Positions 56,964 through 64,000 of a DNA stretch of 64,000 bases are shown here, in pieces. Made by a program: the position numbers and the translations under genes. The DNA comes from DAOMFB01 sp963721385 (GTDB lineage: Bacteria > Acidobacteriota > Thermoanaerobaculia > UBA5066), in the NCBI GenBank assembly GCA_963721385.1, contig CAVRJB010000013.1, positions 992,001 to 1,056,000 of the forward strand. The letters run 5' to 3'. A model generated the notes under the pieces. That model saw nothing but the letters and a program-made list of their open reading frames with translations, made no database searches and was not told the origin of the DNA. Each line of letters starts with the position of its first letter. The first letter of the stretch is position 1.

Positions 56964-59197
56964 CAGAGGCTCCCGGTGAAGTCGAGGAAGCTGCCGACGT
57001 TCCGGAGCGTGAGGGCGATTCGATAGTCCTGCGACGGCACGCTGCCGACGCGGATGTTGCGGTATTCGGCGAGGATCTTGAAACAAGGGTGCTCGTACGT
57101 GACGAGCGTCCGCGACTCGAGCATCCGGCCCTGCGAGATGTCGTAGTTCGCCTGCACGTCGAGACGGAGGAGCTTCGGCAGGATCGGCATTCCGCCGTAG
57201 ACACGGATCTGGGTCGAGGTCGTCGACGGGGAACCGGCCGGCGGCGGCGGCAGGATGACGGGATTGCTCGAGAAGAGCGACAGCGCCAGATTGCTCTCCT
57301 TCCCCGTGAGGATCGCCGTCAGGCTCGCCGAGGTCAGCTGCCCGACCTGGAGGTCCCACGACGCGCGCGCGTCGAGGTTCACCGCCGACGAGGCGTTCAC
57401 GCGCAGGATGGCGTTCAGCGGCCCGTCGCTGTTCTGGTACGGGGAGGGCCCCGCGGGGGTTCCCTCGCCCGGCAGGCGGAAGAGATGGGAGCGGTTGAAC
57501 TCGAGCGACGCGATCTCGCGCGTGCTCCCCTGCTTCTCCTTCGCGAGGAGGCGCTGGACGAGGGCATAGGTGATCGAGTTGGTCCCGGCGAAGACGTCCA
57601 CCTCGTCGAAGATCGGCGTCCGCGAGTAGTCGGTGATGTTGCTCTCGTACTCGTAGTCGATCCGGGGCTCGATGACGTGCTTGACCTTCGTGATGTTGCC
57701 CCAGGCGACGTCGTAGACGCGCGAGAACGAGGGGCCCGTCAGGTCGACGGCGGCGCTTCCGAAGAACCGGTTGTAGGGCTCGTCGACGAGCGCGGTCTGG
57801 GTCTCGTTCACCGACTTCGTGTAGGACGTCAGGCGGGCGCCGGCCGTCGCCTGCAGCGACAACCAGGGGGCCACCGGGAGCGGCGCCGAGACCTTCGGGA
57901 AGAGGTCGAACCGGCCGTACGTCCCCGACGGCTGGTTCACCCCGCGGACGACGTTCAGGAGGTCCACCTGTCCCTGTCCCTCGACGAAGAGGGTCTGCCC
58001 GAAGAGGGGCGTCGGGCGGAGAAAGGCCTCCACTGCCGGCCGGCGCTCCAGGGTGACGTAGGTGTCACCGAAGAGCGCCTTCTCGTGAGACATCCGGAAG
58101 TTCACGGCGACGGGATCCGGGCTCCAGGTCACGAAGCCCTGCGACTGGACGCTCCGCGTCGACGCGAGCGCGAAGTCGCGCTCGAAGCTCTGCCAGAAGT
58201 TCAGGTCCGAGAACCAGAACCAGTTCACGACGCCGCGGAGGTTCTTGCCGAGGTCGTCGCTCACGATCGTGCCGAAGGACTTCCACTTCCAGCCGCCCGC
58301 ATCCGGATCCCAGACCGTGTAGCCGAGGGCGGCGATCCGTGTCCCCACGGAAGGCTGCGCGCGGAACTCCGCGCCGCCGCCGTACCACCCCTTTGTCCAG
58401 ACGTCGGCCGAGAACGTGGCGTCCACCGAGCGCGAAATCGCCCAGAAGTACGTCATGCCGAGGTAGAAGCCGCGCGTCGTGTTGTAGCCGAGGCCCGGCA
58501 CGAGAAACCCCGACGCACGGTCGCGCATGGCGGGCCAGAGGATGTAGGGCGAGTAGAGGAGCGGCACGCCGCCGAGACGAAAGGTCGTGTCGGTGAGGTG
58601 GACGTACTCCTCCAGCGTGAAGCGGGCCTTCCGGACGCGAAAGTACCAGGCGGGGTTGTCGCCGTCGCAGGAGGTCACGAGGCCGTCGGTCAGGGTGTAG
58701 CTCCGGGTCCCGACCTTTGTGATCCGGGCCCCCTTCAGGTGAACGCCTCCCTCGAGGTCGATCGTCCCGTTCGTGACGACGCCGATCCGCTGCGCGACGT
58801 CGAGGTCGAGCCGGTCGCCGCGGAGCCGCGAGCCGCCCTGCTCGAGAACGACGTCCCCCTCGGCCACGAGGGTCTTCGCCGCAAGGTCCGCCCACACTTT
58901 TCGCGCCTCGAGCCGGATGTCCTGATAGGTGACCGTGAGGACCTTGCCGGGCGGCGCCTCCGCCTCCCAGGTCGACTCGCCGACGAAGGTCTGGCGGCCC
59001 GGAGTCCCGCCCGGCTCGCCGGCGGGGATGACGACGTCGAATTTCCCGCCCGCCTCCGGCGTCCGGAACTTCAGCTCGAAGTGCGGCCGCTCCTTGAAGC
59101 GGCTCGCGAAGGGGTCGTTCTCGAAGGTCGTCTGCGCGAGAAGGGACGGGGCGAGGGCCAAGAGAAGGAAAGGCGCCGCGCCTCCCGGGACGCGCAA
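56960..59197 (-). CDS. lptD: LPS-assembly protein LptD
   Basis: A 745-residue outer-membrane protein that inserts lipopolysaccharide in the outer leaflet. A signal sequence (LRVPGGAAPFLLLALAPSLLA) follows the TTG at 59197; then an OstA/jellyroll N-terminal domain (VWADLAAKTLVAEGDVVLEQGGSRLRGDRLDLD) and a large barrel with PLLYSPYILWPAMRDRASGFLVPGLGYNTTRGF, the LptD hallmark, ending in Trp (FTGSLW). It shows that this organism has an LPS-bearing outer membrane. TTG lies 2 nt after the scoB stop. It shares the transcript with acetoacetate CoA-transferase genes, which is unusual. Confidence 0.9.
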   Translation of the reverse strand: MRVPGGAAPFLLLALAPSLLAQTTFENDPFASRFKERPHFELKFRTPEAGGKFDVVIPAGEPGGTPGRQTFVGESTWEAEAPPGKVLTVTYQDIRLEARKVWADLAAKTLVAEGDVVLEQGGSRLRGDRLDLDVAQRIGVVTNGTIDLEGGVHLKGARITKVGTRSYTLTDGLVTSCDGDNPAWYFRVRKARFTLEEYVHLTDTTFRLGGVPLLYSPYILWPAMRDRASGFLVPGLGYNTTRGFYLGMTYFWAISRSVDATFSADVWTKGWYGGGAEFRAQPSVGTRIAALGYTVWDPDAGGWKWKSFGTIVSDDLGKNLRGVVNWFWFSDLNFWQSFERDFALASTRSVQSQGFVTWSPDPVAVNFRMSHEKALFGDTYVTLERRPAVEAFLRPTPLFGQTLFVEGQGQVDLLNVVRGVNQPSGTYGRFDLFPKVSAPLPVAPWLSLQATAGARLTSYTKSVNETQTALVDEPYNRFFGSAAVDLTGPSFSRVYDVAWGNITKVKHVIEPRIDYEYESNITDYSRTPIFDEVDVFAGTNSITYALVQRLLAKEKQGSTREIASLEFNRSHLFRLPGEGTPAGPSPYQNSDGPLNAILRVNASSAVNLDARASWDLQVGQLTSASLTAILTGKESNLALSLFSSNPVILPPPPAGSPSTTSTQIRVYGGMPILPKLLRLDVQANYDISQGRMLESRTLVTYEHPCFKILAEYRNIRVGSVPSQDYRIALTLRNVGSFLDFTGSLW

Positions 59198-59199
59198 CG

Positions 59200-59862
59200 T
59201 CAGAGCTTCATCTCCGGAACGTCGCCGGAAACCTCGAGCGGCGGCTCCGTGGCGGCCCGGATCTCCTCCACCCCGACGCCCGGCGCGCGCTCGACGAGGC
59301 GCAGGCCTCCGCCCGGCTTCACGTCGAGGACGGCGAGGTCCGTGATGACCCGGTGGACGCACCGGCGCCCGGTCAGCGGCAGCGTGCAGCGGTTCAGGAT
59401 CTTCCTCTCGCCGCTCTTCGCGACGTGCTCCATCGTCACCACGACACGACGGGCGGCGGCGACGAGGTCCATCGCGCCCCCCATTCCCTTCACCAGGCGG
59501 CCCGGGATCATCCAGTTCGCGAGCGAGCCTTCCGCGTCCACCTGCATCGCGCCGAGGATGCAGAGGTCGATGTGCCCGCCGCGGATCATCGCGAAGGAGT
59601 CGGCGGAGGAGAAGAACGAGGCGCCGGGAACGACGGTGACCGTCTCCTTCCCCGCGTTGATGAGGTCGGGGTCGACAGCGGATTCCGCCGGATAGGGGCC
59701 CATGCCGAGGATCCCGTTCTCGGACTGGAGGATCACCTCCATCTCCTTCGGGATCAGGTTCGACACGAGCGTCGGCATGCCGATGCCGAGGTTCACGTAC
59801 ATGCCGTCGCGCAGCTCCTGCGCGGCACGCTTCACGATGCCGTCCCGGTCGAGCTTTCCCAT
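59200..59862 (-). CDS. scoB: 3-oxoacid CoA-transferase subunit B
   Basis: The beta subunit (220 residues) of succinyl-CoA:3-ketoacid (or acetate/acetoacetate) CoA-transferase. The catalytic Glu lies in LQSENGILGMG, and VVPGASFFSSADSFAMIRGGHIDLCILGAMQVD and GAMDLVAAARRVVVTMEH are family segments. With scoA it transfers CoA to or from acetoacetate, and the thiolase upstream then cleaves or forms acetoacetyl-CoA. It lies 2 nt after the scoA stop. Confidence 0.94.
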   Translation of the reverse strand: MGKLDRDGIVKRAAQELRDGMYVNLGIGMPTLVSNLIPKEMEVILQSENGILGMGPYPAESAVDPDLINAGKETVTVVPGASFFSSADSFAMIRGGHIDLCILGAMQVDAEGSLANWMIPGRLVKGMGGAMDLVAAARRVVVTMEHVAKSGERKILNRCTLPLTGRRCVHRVITDLAVLDVKPGGGLRLVERAPGVGVEEIRAATEPPLEVSGDVPEMKL

Positions 59863-59864
59863 GG

Positions 59865-60575
59865 CTACTTCCTGACCGTCCTTCTCTCGATCCGCTTCAC
59901 CCGCGGGGCGACGACGACGCGGTGAACGTAGATGCCGGGCGTGTCGACCTCGTCCGGGTCGATCGCGCCCGCCGGCACGAGCTCCTCGACCTCGGCGATC
60001 GTGATCTTCCCGGCGGTGGCGGCCATCGGATTGAAGTTGCGCGCCGTCTTCCGGTAGACCAGGTTGCCGAGGCGGTCGGCCTTCCAGGCGGCGACGAGGG
60101 CGAAGTCCCCGACGATGCCGCGTTCGAGGACGACCTCGCGTCCATCGAACGTCCGCGTCTCCTTCCCCTCGGCGACGACCGTTCCGACGCCGGTCGGCGT
60201 GTAGAAGCCGGCGATCCCGGCACCGCCCGCGCGCATCCGCTCGGCGAGCGTTCCCTGCGGGCAGAACTCCAGCTCCAGCTCCCCGGCCAGGAACTGCCGC
60301 TCGAACTCCGCGTTCTCGCCGACGTACGACGAGAGCATCTTCCGGATCTTGCGCTTCCCGAGGAGGATCCCGAGACCCCAGTCGTCGACGCCGCAGTTGT
60401 TCGAGACGCAGGTCAGCCCCGAAACGTCCCGGTCGGCGAGGGCGCCGATGAGGTTCTCCGGGATGCCGCAGAGCCCGAAGCCGCCGACGATCAGGAGGGC
60501 GCCCGACGGGATGTCGGCGACCGCTTTCGCGGCGGCGTCGCGCGGGGAGGCCGCTTTGACCACTTTATCGATCAC
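59865..60575 (-). CDS. scoA: 3-oxoacid CoA-transferase subunit A
   Basis: The alpha subunit (236 residues). SGALLIVGGFGLCGIPENLIGAL is the glycine-rich CoA-transferase signature, with TCVSNNCGVDDWGLG, GAGIAGFYTPTGVGTVVAEGKE and TARNFNPMAATAGK. It forms a heterotetramer with subunit B. It is 31 nt downstream of the thiolase gene, within the thiolase-CoA-transferase unit. Confidence 0.94.
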   Translation of the reverse strand: MIDKVVKAASPRDAAAKAVADIPSGALLIVGGFGLCGIPENLIGALADRDVSGLTCVSNNCGVDDWGLGILLGKRKIRKMLSSYVGENAEFERQFLAGELELEFCPQGTLAERMRAGGAGIAGFYTPTGVGTVVAEGKETRTFDGREVVLERGIVGDFALVAAWKADRLGNLVYRKTARNFNPMAATAGKITIAEVEELVPAGAIDPDEVDTPGIYVHRVVVAPRVKRIERRTVRK

Positions 60576-60606
60576 GTCAGACCTCGCTGAAGTTCTTCCG
60601 CCGCCT

Positions 60607-61791
60607 CTACAGCGCCTCGACGACGACCGCCACCGCTTCGCCCCCGCCGATGCAGATCGACGCGAGGCCGTACTTCTTCTTCCGGGCGCGGAGGGCGTGG
60701 ACGAGCGTCGTCAGGATCCGCGCGCCCGAGGCGCCGATCGGGTGCCCGAGCGCCACGGCGCCGCCGTTCACATTGACCCGGTTGGGATCGAGGTCGAGCT
60801 CCTCGACGAACGCCATGGCCACGACCGCGAAGGCCTCGTTCACCTCGAAAAGGTCGATGTCGGCGAGCGAAAGCCCGGCCCGCTCGGCCGCCTTCCTCGC
60901 TGCCGCCACGGGCGCCGTCGTGAACCACTCCGGCTCCTGCGCGTGGGAGGCCTGCGCGACGATCCGGGCCACGGGCTTCGCGCCAAGCGACGCGGTCGCC
61001 TCCTCGGTCGCGAGGACGAGCGCCGCCGCGCCGTCGTTGACCTTCGAGGCGTTCGCCGCCGTGACCGTGCCGTCCTTCTGGAACGCCGGCTTCAGCGACC
61101 CCATCTTGTCGAGCTTCTCCTGCGGCGTCGCGAACGGCTCCTCGTCCCGGTCGACGGACGTCGGGCCTTTCTTCCCCTCGATCGTCACCGTCGCGAACTC
61201 GGCGTTGAAGTCGCCCGATTCGTTCGCGCGCTTGGCTCTCTGGTAGCTCTCGAGGGCGAAGGCGTCCTGCTTCTCGCGCGTGAAGGCGTACTTTCCCGCG
61301 CACATCTCGGCGCAGTTCCCCATGTGGATGTTCTTGTACGGGTCCCAGAGCCCGTCCGAGATCATCGAGTCGAGGAGCTGGCCGTGCCCCATCCGGAGCC
61401 CGAGCCGCCCTTTCGGCACGAGGTACGGCGCGTTCGACATCGACTCCATGCCGCCGGCGACGACGACCGAAAACTCGGAGGTCCGGAGGGCGTTGGCGCC
61501 GTCCATCACCGCGCGGAGGCCCGAACCGCAGACCTTGTGCACCGTGATGCAGCCCGCCGAGGGCGGGAGCCCGGCGCCGAGAGCCGCCTGGCGCGCGGGG
61601 GCCTGGCCGATGCCGGCCTGCAGAACGTTGCCGAACCAGACGTGCTCGACGCGCTCGGCGGGGACGCCGGCGCGCTCGAGTGCGGCGGAGATGGCGACGC
61701 TCCCGAGCTTCGGGGCGGGAAGGGAGGAAAGGGAGCCGAGGAACGACCCGATGGGCGTCCGGGCCGCGGAGAGGATCAGGACGTCGTTCAT
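60607..61791 (-). CDS. Acetyl-CoA C-acetyltransferase (thiolase)
   Basis: A 394-residue thiolase. The acyl-accepting Cys lies in HKVCGSGLRAVM, the conserved NEAFAVVAMAF, GGAVALGHPIGASGARI (with catalytic His) and the second Cys in SICIGGGEAVAVV are present. It joins or splits acetoacetyl-CoA and, with the CoA-transferase, forms a ketone-body/acetoacetate or polyhydroxybutyrate-related route. The ATG at 61791 is preceded by a possible -10 (TACAAT) about 55 bp upstream. It heads the operon that continues through lptD to UbiA. Confidence 0.95.
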   Translation of the reverse strand: MNDVLILSAARTPIGSFLGSLSSLPAPKLGSVAISAALERAGVPAERVEHVWFGNVLQAGIGQAPARQAALGAGLPPSAGCITVHKVCGSGLRAVMDGANALRTSEFSVVVAGGMESMSNAPYLVPKGRLGLRMGHGQLLDSMISDGLWDPYKNIHMGNCAEMCAGKYAFTREKQDAFALESYQRAKRANESGDFNAEFATVTIEGKKGPTSVDRDEEPFATPQEKLDKMGSLKPAFQKDGTVTAANASKVNDGAAALVLATEEATASLGAKPVARIVAQASHAQEPEWFTTAPVAAARKAAERAGLSLADIDLFEVNEAFAVVAMAFVEELDLDPNRVNVNGGAVALGHPIGASGARILTTLVHALRARKKKYGLASICIGGGEAVAVVVEAL

Positions 61792-61845
61792 GTGGCGCGT
61801 GCTCCGTTCAGGACCCGACCGGCGGGACGCCGCGGGCGAAATCCC

Positions 61846-61851
61846 ATTGTA
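61846..61851 (-). promoter_or_regulatory. Putative -10 of the thiolase-CoA-transferase-lptD operon
   Basis: TACAAT on the minus strand, in GATACAATGGG, is the best -10 candidate in the 115-bp gap. It gives a leader of about 48 nt. The -35 is not recognisable. Confidence 0.4.
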
Positions 61852-61894
61852 TCCGCACGCGCGGCCGGGCGGCGGCCCGGCGGGGACCGGCTGC

Positions 61895-61900
61895 TACGAT
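61895..61900 (+). promoter_or_regulatory. Putative -10 of leaderless ruvX
   Basis: TACGAT ends 6 nt before the ruvX ATG. No Shine-Dalgarno is present, and no -35 is seen in the GC-rich DNA upstream. Confidence 0.5.
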
Positions 61901-61906
61901 CTCCGC

Positions 61907-62335
61907 ATGCGCGTCCTCGCGGTCGATTTCGGCGAGCGGCGGATCGGGATCGCGGTCTCGGACGAGAGCGGCGAGATCGTCCTTCCGGTCGGGACGATCG
62001 CGCGTCGAAGCGACGCCCAGGCGGTCCGGGAGATCGCCGAAGCCGCCCGGGAGCGCGAGGCCGGCCGAATCGTCGTCGGACACCCGCTCGGCAAGGACGG
62101 CGCCGAGGGCCTGATTGCGCGTCGCGCCCGGAACTTCGCGAAGCGCCTTTCGGAGCTGTCGGGCCTGCCGGTCGCGCTGCACGACGAAGGGCTCACGTCG
62201 CACGCGGCCGACTGGAACCTGGCAGACGCGGGCATCCGCTCCGGGCGGCGGGATGCCCTCCGCGACGCCGAGGCCGCGGCCGTCCTCCTCCGCGACTTTC
62301 TCTCCGACGAGCACGCCCGCCGGCCGGGCGGATGA
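61907..62335 (+). CDS. ruvX: Putative pre-16S rRNA nuclease/Holliday junction resolvase RuvX
   Basis: A 142-residue YqgF-family RNase H-fold protein. VDFGERRIGIAVSD (first acidic residue), IVVGHPLGKDG, LHDEGLTSHAAD (second acid and Thr) and RDAEAAAVLLRDFL (third acid) are the family motifs. YqgF processes the 5' end of 16S rRNA in E. coli, so nuclease on rRNA is the best current reading of the family. It is followed 22 nt later by mltG. Confidence 0.93.
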   Translation: MRVLAVDFGERRIGIAVSDESGEIVLPVGTIARRSDAQAVREIAEAAREREAGRIVVGHPLGKDGAEGLIARRARNFAKRLSELSGLPVALHDEGLTSHAADWNLADAGIRSGRRDALRDAEAAAVLLRDFLSDEHARRPGG

Positions 62336-62357
62336 CGGGCGGGGGGCCGGCGCAACG

Positions 62358-63431
62358 ATGCTGAAGACCTCAACCGCCCGAAAACGGCACCTCTACCCGA
62401 TCGCGGTCTGGGCGGCCGTCTCTCTCGTCGTGACCGTGCTGGCGCTCGCGGGACTCGTCCTCGTCGGCGTCAAGATGCCGTACCGGGGCTTCACGGCGGA
62501 CTCCATCCTGATCCAGATCCCGCCGCGCACGCCGACGGTCGAGATCCTGACGACGCTCGAGAGGGCGGGCATCCTCCGCGACTGGAGGCTCGGGCTCGTG
62601 GCTCTCCGCATCGTCCACCACGGCAAGACGCTCAAGGCGGGCGAGTACCGCTTCACCGGGGAGCGGACGCCCGAGCAGGTCGTCCTCTCGATCGTCGCCG
62701 GAGACGTCGTCACCTACCGGATCACGGTCCCGGAGGGCTTCACCGCCGACGAGGTCTTCACTCTCTTCACGTCGCAGGGCTTCGGCTTCCCGGCCGACTA
62801 CCGCTGGCTCTTCGAGCATCCGGCCGAACTCGAGGGGGTGCCGGCCGGCGCCCCGTCGCTCGAGGGGTTCCTCTTCCCGGACACCTACACCGTGACCCGG
62901 TCGATGTCCGCGCGCGAGATCGTCACGACGATGACGCGCCAGTTCGCACGGAAGCTCCCCGCCCGGTACGAGGAGCGGGCGAGAGAGAAGGGGCGGACAC
63001 TTCTCTCGGCCGTCACGCTCGCGTCGCTCGTCGAGAAGGAGACGGCGATCGCCGAGGAGCGCGCGCTCGTTGCCGCCGTCTATGCCAACCGTCTCCGGAA
63101 GGGGATGCTCCTGCAGGCCGACCCGACGACGATCTACGCGCTGAAGCGGCTCGGGCAGTGGCGCGGAAACCTCCCTCGCTCGCAGCTGACCGTCGACGAG
63201 GTCTACAACACGTACGCCCGCGCCGGGCTGCCACCGGGCCCGATCTGCAATCCCGGCCTCGCCGCCCTCGAGGCCGCGGTGGAGCCGGCCGACGTCCCGT
63301 TCCTCTTCTTCGTGGCGCAGGGCGACGGCTCGCACCTCTTCTCGGAGAGCTACGAAGAGCAGCAGCGGAACGTGGCACGCTATTTCGAGGCGCGTCGGGC
63401 GGCCCGCGAGGCCGGGGGCGTCGAGCGCTAG
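62358..63431 (+). CDS. mltG: Endolytic murein transglycosylase MltG
   Basis: A 357-residue inner-membrane enzyme that ends nascent glycan strands. One N-terminal helix (AVWAAVSLVVTVLALAGLVLVGV), a LysM-like region (LKAGEYRFTGERTPEQVVLSI, ITVPEGFTADEVF) and the catalytic YceG domain are present. EKE at 226-228 (LASLVEKETAIAEE) is the conserved acidic element, with LQADPTTIYALK and YNTYARAGLPPGPICNPG. No strong Shine-Dalgarno is seen; the ruvX-mltG order is commonly conserved. Confidence 0.94.
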   Translation: MLKTSTARKRHLYPIAVWAAVSLVVTVLALAGLVLVGVKMPYRGFTADSILIQIPPRTPTVEILTTLERAGILRDWRLGLVALRIVHHGKTLKAGEYRFTGERTPEQVVLSIVAGDVVTYRITVPEGFTADEVFTLFTSQGFGFPADYRWLFEHPAELEGVPAGAPSLEGFLFPDTYTVTRSMSAREIVTTMTRQFARKLPARYEERAREKGRTLLSAVTLASLVEKETAIAEERALVAAVYANRLRKGMLLQADPTTIYALKRLGQWRGNLPRSQLTVDEVYNTYARAGLPPGPICNPGLAALEAAVEPADVPFLFFVAQGDGSHLFSESYEEQQRNVARYFEARRAAREAGGVER

Positions 63432-63450
63432 AATCGCTCCCGACTTCGAC

Positions 63451-64000
63451 ATGAGCGCGTCTCTGCCCTCTCCGAGGCCGTTCGGGCCCTATCTGCTTCT
63501 GCGCCAGCTCGCCGCCGATCCGCTCGGCAGCCTCTGGCGCGCCGGCACGGAGGGGCGGCCCCGGCTGAAGCCCTTCGTCACGATCCGGCTCTTCGAAGGC
63601 GCCGCGATCGACCGGAGCGCGCTGCTGAAGGCGATGGAGTCCGCCGTCGAGGTGATCGACGACGTGAAAGGCCCCACCGTGGCCCGCGGAGCCGTCTTCG
63701 GGGCCGTCGACGACCTGCCTTTCGCGGCCATCGAGGACGTCCCCGGCCAGACTCTCGAGGCGTTCCTTGCGCCGCCGGCGCCGGAAGCCGGCCTTCCCCT
63801 CGAGCACGCTCTCCTCGTCGTCGAGCGCGTCCTCGCGGCGCTCGAGGGCGCGCGGCCCGTCGAGATCGTCACCGGCGCGCCCCATGGCTTCCTCGTTCCC
63901 TCATTCGTCCACGTCTCCTACGGCGGGGAGCCGCGGGTCTGGGGCTTCGGCCTCGGGCCGGCGCTTCTCCCCGCGCTGCGCGAGCCGGCGCTCCACGCGG
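63451..64000 (+). CDS. Protein-kinase-like protein (3' end beyond window)
   Basis: An open frame of 183 codons to the window edge. The opening FGPYLLLRQLAADPLGSLWRAG matches the N-lobe of Hanks-type Ser/Thr kinases in rhythm, but the glycine-rich loop (GxGxxG) is lost and the invariant Lys region is not visible (PFVTIRLFEG instead). It is probably a pseudokinase or a kinase-derived scaffold; the active-site half lies beyond the edge. It begins 20 nt after mltG. A TAGAAT hexamer (63429-63434) lies 16 nt upstream of the ATG. Confidence 0.6.
   Translation, partial: MSASLPSPRPFGPYLLLRQLAADPLGSLWRAGTEGRPRLKPFVTIRLFEGAAIDRSALLKAMESAVEVIDDVKGPTVARGAVFGAVDDLPFAAIEDVPGQTLEAFLAPPAPEAGLPLEHALLVVERVLAALEGARPVEIVTGAPHGFLVPSFVHVSYGGEPRVWGFGLGPALLPALREPALHA

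Noticed and set aside
1..64000. tRNA, rRNA, CRISPR, IS element, prophage, attachment site
   Set aside because: No cloverleaf, repeat-spacer array, transposase motif, or direct-repeat boundaries were seen on either strand by eye. A tRNAscan and repeat search would settle this.

Overview
The window is a very GC-rich (roughly 70 %), gene-dense bacterial chromosome segment from a Gram-negative (diderm) organism. It encodes LptD, a TamA/BamA-like POTRA/beta-barrel protein and lipoprotein and outer-membrane signals. The gene content (heme A/cytochrome oxidase maturation block, fused phytol-kinase-like/DUF92 protein, COG2403 GTPase, DUF3501 with CCG Fe-S protein) and codon bias fit Acidobacteriota best, possibly a Thermoanaerobaculia/Holophagae-type lineage. 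That assignment is inference from gene content, not a placement. No rRNA, tRNA, CRISPR array, IS element or prophage was seen, and no gap between genes exceeds about 300 bp.

Layout. 0-2 kb: FHA protein (cut by the left edge), rpmE, prfA, a small secreted protein. 2.1-5.1 kb (minus): N-acylamino-acid racemase/OSBS-like enzyme, M20 carboxypeptidase and GNAT protein, joined by 4-nt overlaps. 5.2-10.8 kb (plus): terminal-oxidase maturation operon: cupredoxin-like lipoprotein, ctaA, ctaB, ABC exporter pair, SCO1 and DUF420. ctaA and ctaB are joined through a slippery G-run. 10.9-13.1 kb: a membrane spermidine-synthase-like gene broken by two frameshifts. 13-21.5 kb: PAS/receiver protein, prmC, murA, HIT protein, soluble lytic transglycosylase, SurA-like protein, rsmI. 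21.5-25.5 kb: SNF2 helicase plus SWIM zinc-finger protein. 25.5-31.6 kb (minus): rplU-rpmA-obgE-nadD-rsfS, a degenerate sigma-54 activator, rlmH, dksA-like and holA. 31.7-33.6 kb: two TPM-domain proteins and LemA. 33.6-38.2 kb: oxidative-stress block: sixA, DUF3501, CCG Fe-S protein and rubrerythrin, divergent from peroxiredoxin and trxB across PerR/Fur-like boxes. 38.3-43.4 kb: fatty-acid desaturase, outer-membrane barrel, cobalamin adenosyltransferase, PHP phosphatase, PTPS-like protein, FKBP. 43.5-50.6 kb (minus): COG2403 GTPase, then tal-tkt-zwf and fbp (pentose phosphate/gluconeogenic set). tkt carries a frameshift near its 3' end. 50.6-54.6 kb: hflX, DUF2400, TlpA-like thioredoxin, two hypotheticals. 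54.6-61.8 kb (minus): thiolase, 3-oxoacid CoA-transferase A/B, lptD, phytol-kinase/DUF92 fusion and UbiA in one tight run. 61.9-64 kb: ruvX, mltG and a protein-kinase-like gene cut by the right edge.

Two themes cross the whole window. First, about fifteen gene junctions use 4-nt start/stop overlaps (ATGA, GTGA, TTGA), so translational coupling is the rule inside operons. Second, genes at the head of transcription units often lack a Shine-Dalgarno and instead carry a TANNNT-type -10 hexamer ending 6-9 nt before the start codon. This indicates widespread leaderless transcripts.

The most interesting items are: a -1 slippery heptamer that would fuse CtaA to CtaB; the phytol-kinase/phytyl-phosphate-kinase fusion coupled to a UbiA prenyltransferase; a sigma-54 activator with an altered Walker B and intact GAFTGA loop embedded in a ribosome-assembly operon; and a PTPS homologue with substituted active-site residues. 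Four reading-frame breaks in 64 kb also raise the possibility of indel errors in the assembly, and each is flagged.
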